Positions 61,471 through 64,000 of a stretch of 64,000 bases of DNA are shown piece by piece. Within the stretch, counting starts at the first letter, position 1; every line of letters begins with the position of its first letter. The DNA comes from Linyphia triangularis (lineage: Eukaryota > Arthropoda > Arachnida > Araneae > Linyphiidae), in assembly GCA_963978545.1 (NCBI GenBank), contig OZ021727.1, positions 94,554,762 through 94,618,761 on the forward strand. The letters run 5' to 3'. The notes under the pieces are model-generated. The model was not told where the DNA came from. It did not search any database and saw nothing but the letters and a program-made list of their open reading frames with translations. Both the position numbers and the translations under genes were made by a program.

Positions 61471-62570
61471 TTGACGTTTCTCATTACTCGACATTTAACA
61501 GACAAGACACGTTAGCAGTGTCTATTGCTTTGCATTAAAATAACAAACTATTTATTCTGAGTAAATGAAAAAAAAAAAATGCATTTGCGTATCAGATTTA
61601 GTTAAGCAGTAGAGTAGGAATTTGAAAACATTAATAAAAACAAAAAAACTTTGTGATATGAATGAATTTACAAACGCTATTCTAACGCTAAACGCTAGTT
61701 TGAATCTTTAAATTTAATAAACATTGTGACCTAAATAAAATATTAATGTGCTAAATTTATTTATTTTTTGCAAAATTATTTGTTCGGGATTAGTTCCTAA
61801 TGTTTGATAAATGTTTTGCGAATACAAATTCTCAAGTATTTAATTTAAGTAAATTCCAACTATCATAATTTTTTTTAAATACCAAATCTAATTAAAATAA
61901 TAATCATTAAACCTACTCAAATCCATATTTTTGTAAAAATCGGGATAGCAGACTTAGTTTAATTTGGTCTTCATATGTGAACCAATTGCAAATTGTTATC
62001 AATTTCTTAATACTTTATAGGTGGTGCTAAAGATGTAGAAATGTGTCAAGATTACCTGAAGTTTCATTAATTTCACACCTAATCTATCGAGGGGTGCACC
62101 TTGATATAGAATGATTATATGTAAAAAGCATGTTTTGTAAGATATTCACAATTCATTACATTTTTTTATTCGTTTCCTATTAGGATATACCCAAAGATAA
62201 AAAAAAAAAAAAAAATTATATGTATAATGAAAGGTTCCTTTTTTTACAGATCCTTAGGAAGTTATATTTGAACATGTTTCAGTACTACACAGATGTATTA
62301 AAAGACCTTCAATTATGTCTGCAATCTGTAACTGATGCTGATGATTTTGGGGAGGGACGCTTACTAAAACTGATTCGAAGTATACATTTCAGATAGCACA
62401 GTGATTTCACAGGTACCATTCATACCTAATATGTCTACAAATGGAACTAAAATATCAAGGAAAAGACCAACAAATTTAATTTCGTAGTTAGTATTTCGTA
62501 TTCGTAGATTTATTAAAACACTGCAGCAAATGTTCACAATTACAAACTATATTTTCAAATTTTAACTCAA
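61471..62570. other. AT-rich intergenic DNA, no gene seen
   Basis: Nothing recognised apart from poly-A tracts. Confidence 0.45.
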
Positions 62571-62760
62571 AACTGCAAGCCCTTAGCCAGGATTTTTTTT
62601 CGGAGAAGGGGGGGGGGGTTTGGTTGAAGATTTGATTAAATATATATAACTACACGCACAAAAAAAAAGAAGGGGAACTGGTGAAACAAGATTTGACACA
62701 ATTTTGGGGAAAGGGGGGTTGTCCCATCGGTCCCTCTCTATCTACGGCTCTGCAAAACTG
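62571..62760. repeat. Poly-G-linked repeat remnant
   Basis: The segment CCCTTAGCCAGGATTTTTTT is followed by a 10-base G run. Further on, a second G run leads into TTGTCCCATCGGTCCCTC. An AGCCAGG motif close to a G run is the reverse-strand counterpart of the poly-C plus TGGCTG motif at 37871 and 38088. That supports one dispersed family, although full alignment was not possible. Confidence 0.45.
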
Positions 62761-63429
62761 TATATATACAAATATTAATCTCCCAAAGAACACACATAGA
62801 TTTTTTTCAATTCATGAATTTGTAGAATTTAGGTGGTTTAATTTGATTATTTCACTATAGAGCACGAACAGAGCTTAAAAACTCTCATAATATACCTACG
62901 ACCCCTCGTATAAAAAAAATTACCCCCTACCCAGTGGTGCGTTTCTGTTTATTAACATGTTAATGGCACAACCCTCTGGTTTCTTTTTCCACTTGGCAGG
63001 GAATGTATCTCTCTTTCTGACAAGACCTTCCATCAAAGATGATATTGAGTCCCTCAATAAATCCCTCCTCCCCATCCTGAGGTATCTTAATCCACAAAAT
63101 AAGAGCTCCTACTGGCGGAGTGCTTCATATATTACAGAGAAAAAATATTGGTTATTATCGGAAGAGAATAGGGAGAATGGGTTTTTTCGTATTGTTTGAT
63201 CTGGAGATTTGTGCGATTATATCGATGCGGGCGATGGTATAGTTTCTTTTGTATTAATATGGTGTGTTTTCTGCTAGGAGTTGCTCTATAATACAGTGTG
63301 GAATAAGATTAGGAAGTGAGGAATTGTTTGTGTATCTAAATTTTAAATGTTGTGGTATAGTTCATAAAAGAGTGCAAACTTAGGTTGGGAAACACTCAAA
63401 CAACTTTTCAACGAATAAAGTTGGAGTCC
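62761..63429. other. Intergenic DNA with an 80-codon frame, not called a gene
   Basis: An ATG-started frame at 62957-63199 (+) has no domain. Within it lies a good splice-acceptor look-alike (TTTTTCCACTTGGCAG ending at 62999) and a weak donor (GAGGTATCT near 63079), so a small exon at about 63000-63080 is conceivable but unsupported otherwise. Confidence 0.3.
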
Positions 63430-63660
63430 TATAGTGAAACGATTGTAGTAAGCAGAGGTACATGAGGGACGCCTCCAGTTTGTCGGGGGAGGGGGCGTTC
63501 CTTATTGGCAGATGATTGACGAGTTGACAGGTGATTGATTAATAGGTAATCGAGGGAATGACGTCACCGGAAGTTGAGTTGAGTTATTTTGGGTTAAGTT
63601 GTAACCCCCTACTGCTGTTAGTTTTGTTTATGCTATAGACTGTAGGCTATAGTGGGAGTC
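63430..63660. promoter_or_regulatory. Candidate regulatory module: Hth/Exd-Hox sites plus CRE/ETS
   Basis: In a GC-richer unique block, TGATTGAC lies at 63513-63520. A Hth/Meis site TGACAG (63525-63530) stands one base before TGATTGATTAAT (63532-63543), which fits an Exd-Hox composite. A perfect CRE (TGACGTCA, 63559-63566) overlaps by one base an ETS site (ACCGGAAGT, 63566-63574). A GGGGGCG box is at about 63491. CRE/ETS composites are common in core promoters, and TALE-Hox clusters are common in Hox-responsive enhancers. Function is inferred from motif density only. Confidence 0.45.
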
Positions 63661-64000
63661 ACAATGGGCTCACAAGCCCCTCACAAATAGGAGTCACAAG
63701 CTTTGAATGAATTACACTGTCTTAGGATGTACCTTTAAGTTTTGGTTTTATGTTAGGTTGAAAGAATTGGAGGTGAGAAGTACACTTGCTGTTGTAACTT
63801 TAAAGCATTTAAGTTATAAAGTATATGTTTTATGACGTCACTACGTTTAAGCAATGGGGATATTAAAGCTGAGTAAGGCGAAGTAGTGGCAATACATTTG
63901 TAGTTTTGGTTTCCTGTCAAGTTGAATGCGGTGTTGTGGAGTTGTACTATGCTTACTTGTAAAAGGTGACAAAACACATATAGATTAAAATTTCTACACA
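63661..64000. other. Window end, no gene recognised
   Basis: Mixed sequence with a duplicated GGGAGTCACAA/AGGAGTCACAA word (63654 and 63690) and TGACGTCA again at 63834-63841. No coding exon was recognised. Confidence 0.35.

Noticed and set aside
62957..63199. 80-codon frame with an internal acceptor and donor look-alike
   Set aside because: The donor is weak, the peptide is unrecognised and there is no matching neighbouring exon.

Overview
The window reads as nuclear DNA of an arthropod. It is AT-rich, gene-poor and full of homopolymer runs and small non-autonomous DNA transposons. It holds one unmistakable protein-coding exon, the homeobox-containing terminal exon of a Hox gene at 11245-11519 (+). 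The homeodomain matches the arthropod Antennapedia (Antp) type, from the RKRG start through the WKKEN end followed by KTK, with a Ser where Antp usually has Ala at homeodomain position 37. A split glutamate codon and a strong polypyrimidine acceptor mark the 3' side of a phase-1 intron, so 1-11244 is most simply the 3' part of a large Antp intron. A 3'UTR of about 1.9 kb probably follows, ending near an AATAAA at 13388. The species cannot be named from the sequence.

Layout. Positions 1-11244 are intron DNA carrying six small transposon copies, one of them nested in another. Positions 11245-13414 are the terminal coding exon and 3'UTR. Positions 13415-64000 are about 50 kb of Antp 3' flank. 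In a collinear cluster this interval would lead towards ftz and Scr, but I found no second homeobox and no YPWM hexapeptide exon. The flank alternates AT-rich stretches with GC-richer unique islands (about 17.2-17.95, 21.05-21.34, 24.7-25.1, 29.94-30.13, 33.8-34.4, 35.43-35.69, 39.07-39.33, 44.8-45.2, 60.9-61.5 and 63.43-63.66 kb). Several islands carry TALE/Hox-like motifs or promoter-like motifs and are candidate regulatory elements. A candidate first coding exon with a YY1-like start context and a strong splice donor lies at 30062-30129. A 102-codon ORF downstream of a canonical TATA box lies at 17642-17950. Neither was recognised.

Mobile DNA is the best supported content after Antp. It includes a tRNA-derived SINE with a 14-bp target duplication (46015-46196) and a Helitron with A/T insertion, TC start, terminal hairpin and CTAG end (46745-47940). 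There is a pogo/Tigger-like MITE flanked by TA (35999-36441), two piggyBac-like MITEs flanked by TTAA, and a three-copy 333-bp MITE family whose ends start with CTATAC. One copy of that family is split by a 552-bp hAT-like MITE, with the other two copies showing the empty site. Two long foldback elements and a decayed mariner transposase fragment complete the set. Several tandem arrays (28-, 66-, about 100-, about 146-, 212-, about 250-, about 294- and about 380-bp units) are also present. I did not find a convincing new multi-gene system. The most promising leads are the Met-rich Antp tail, the Hth/Exd-Hox plus CRE/ETS cluster at 63.5 kb, the 30.06-kb exon and the uncatalogued MITE families.
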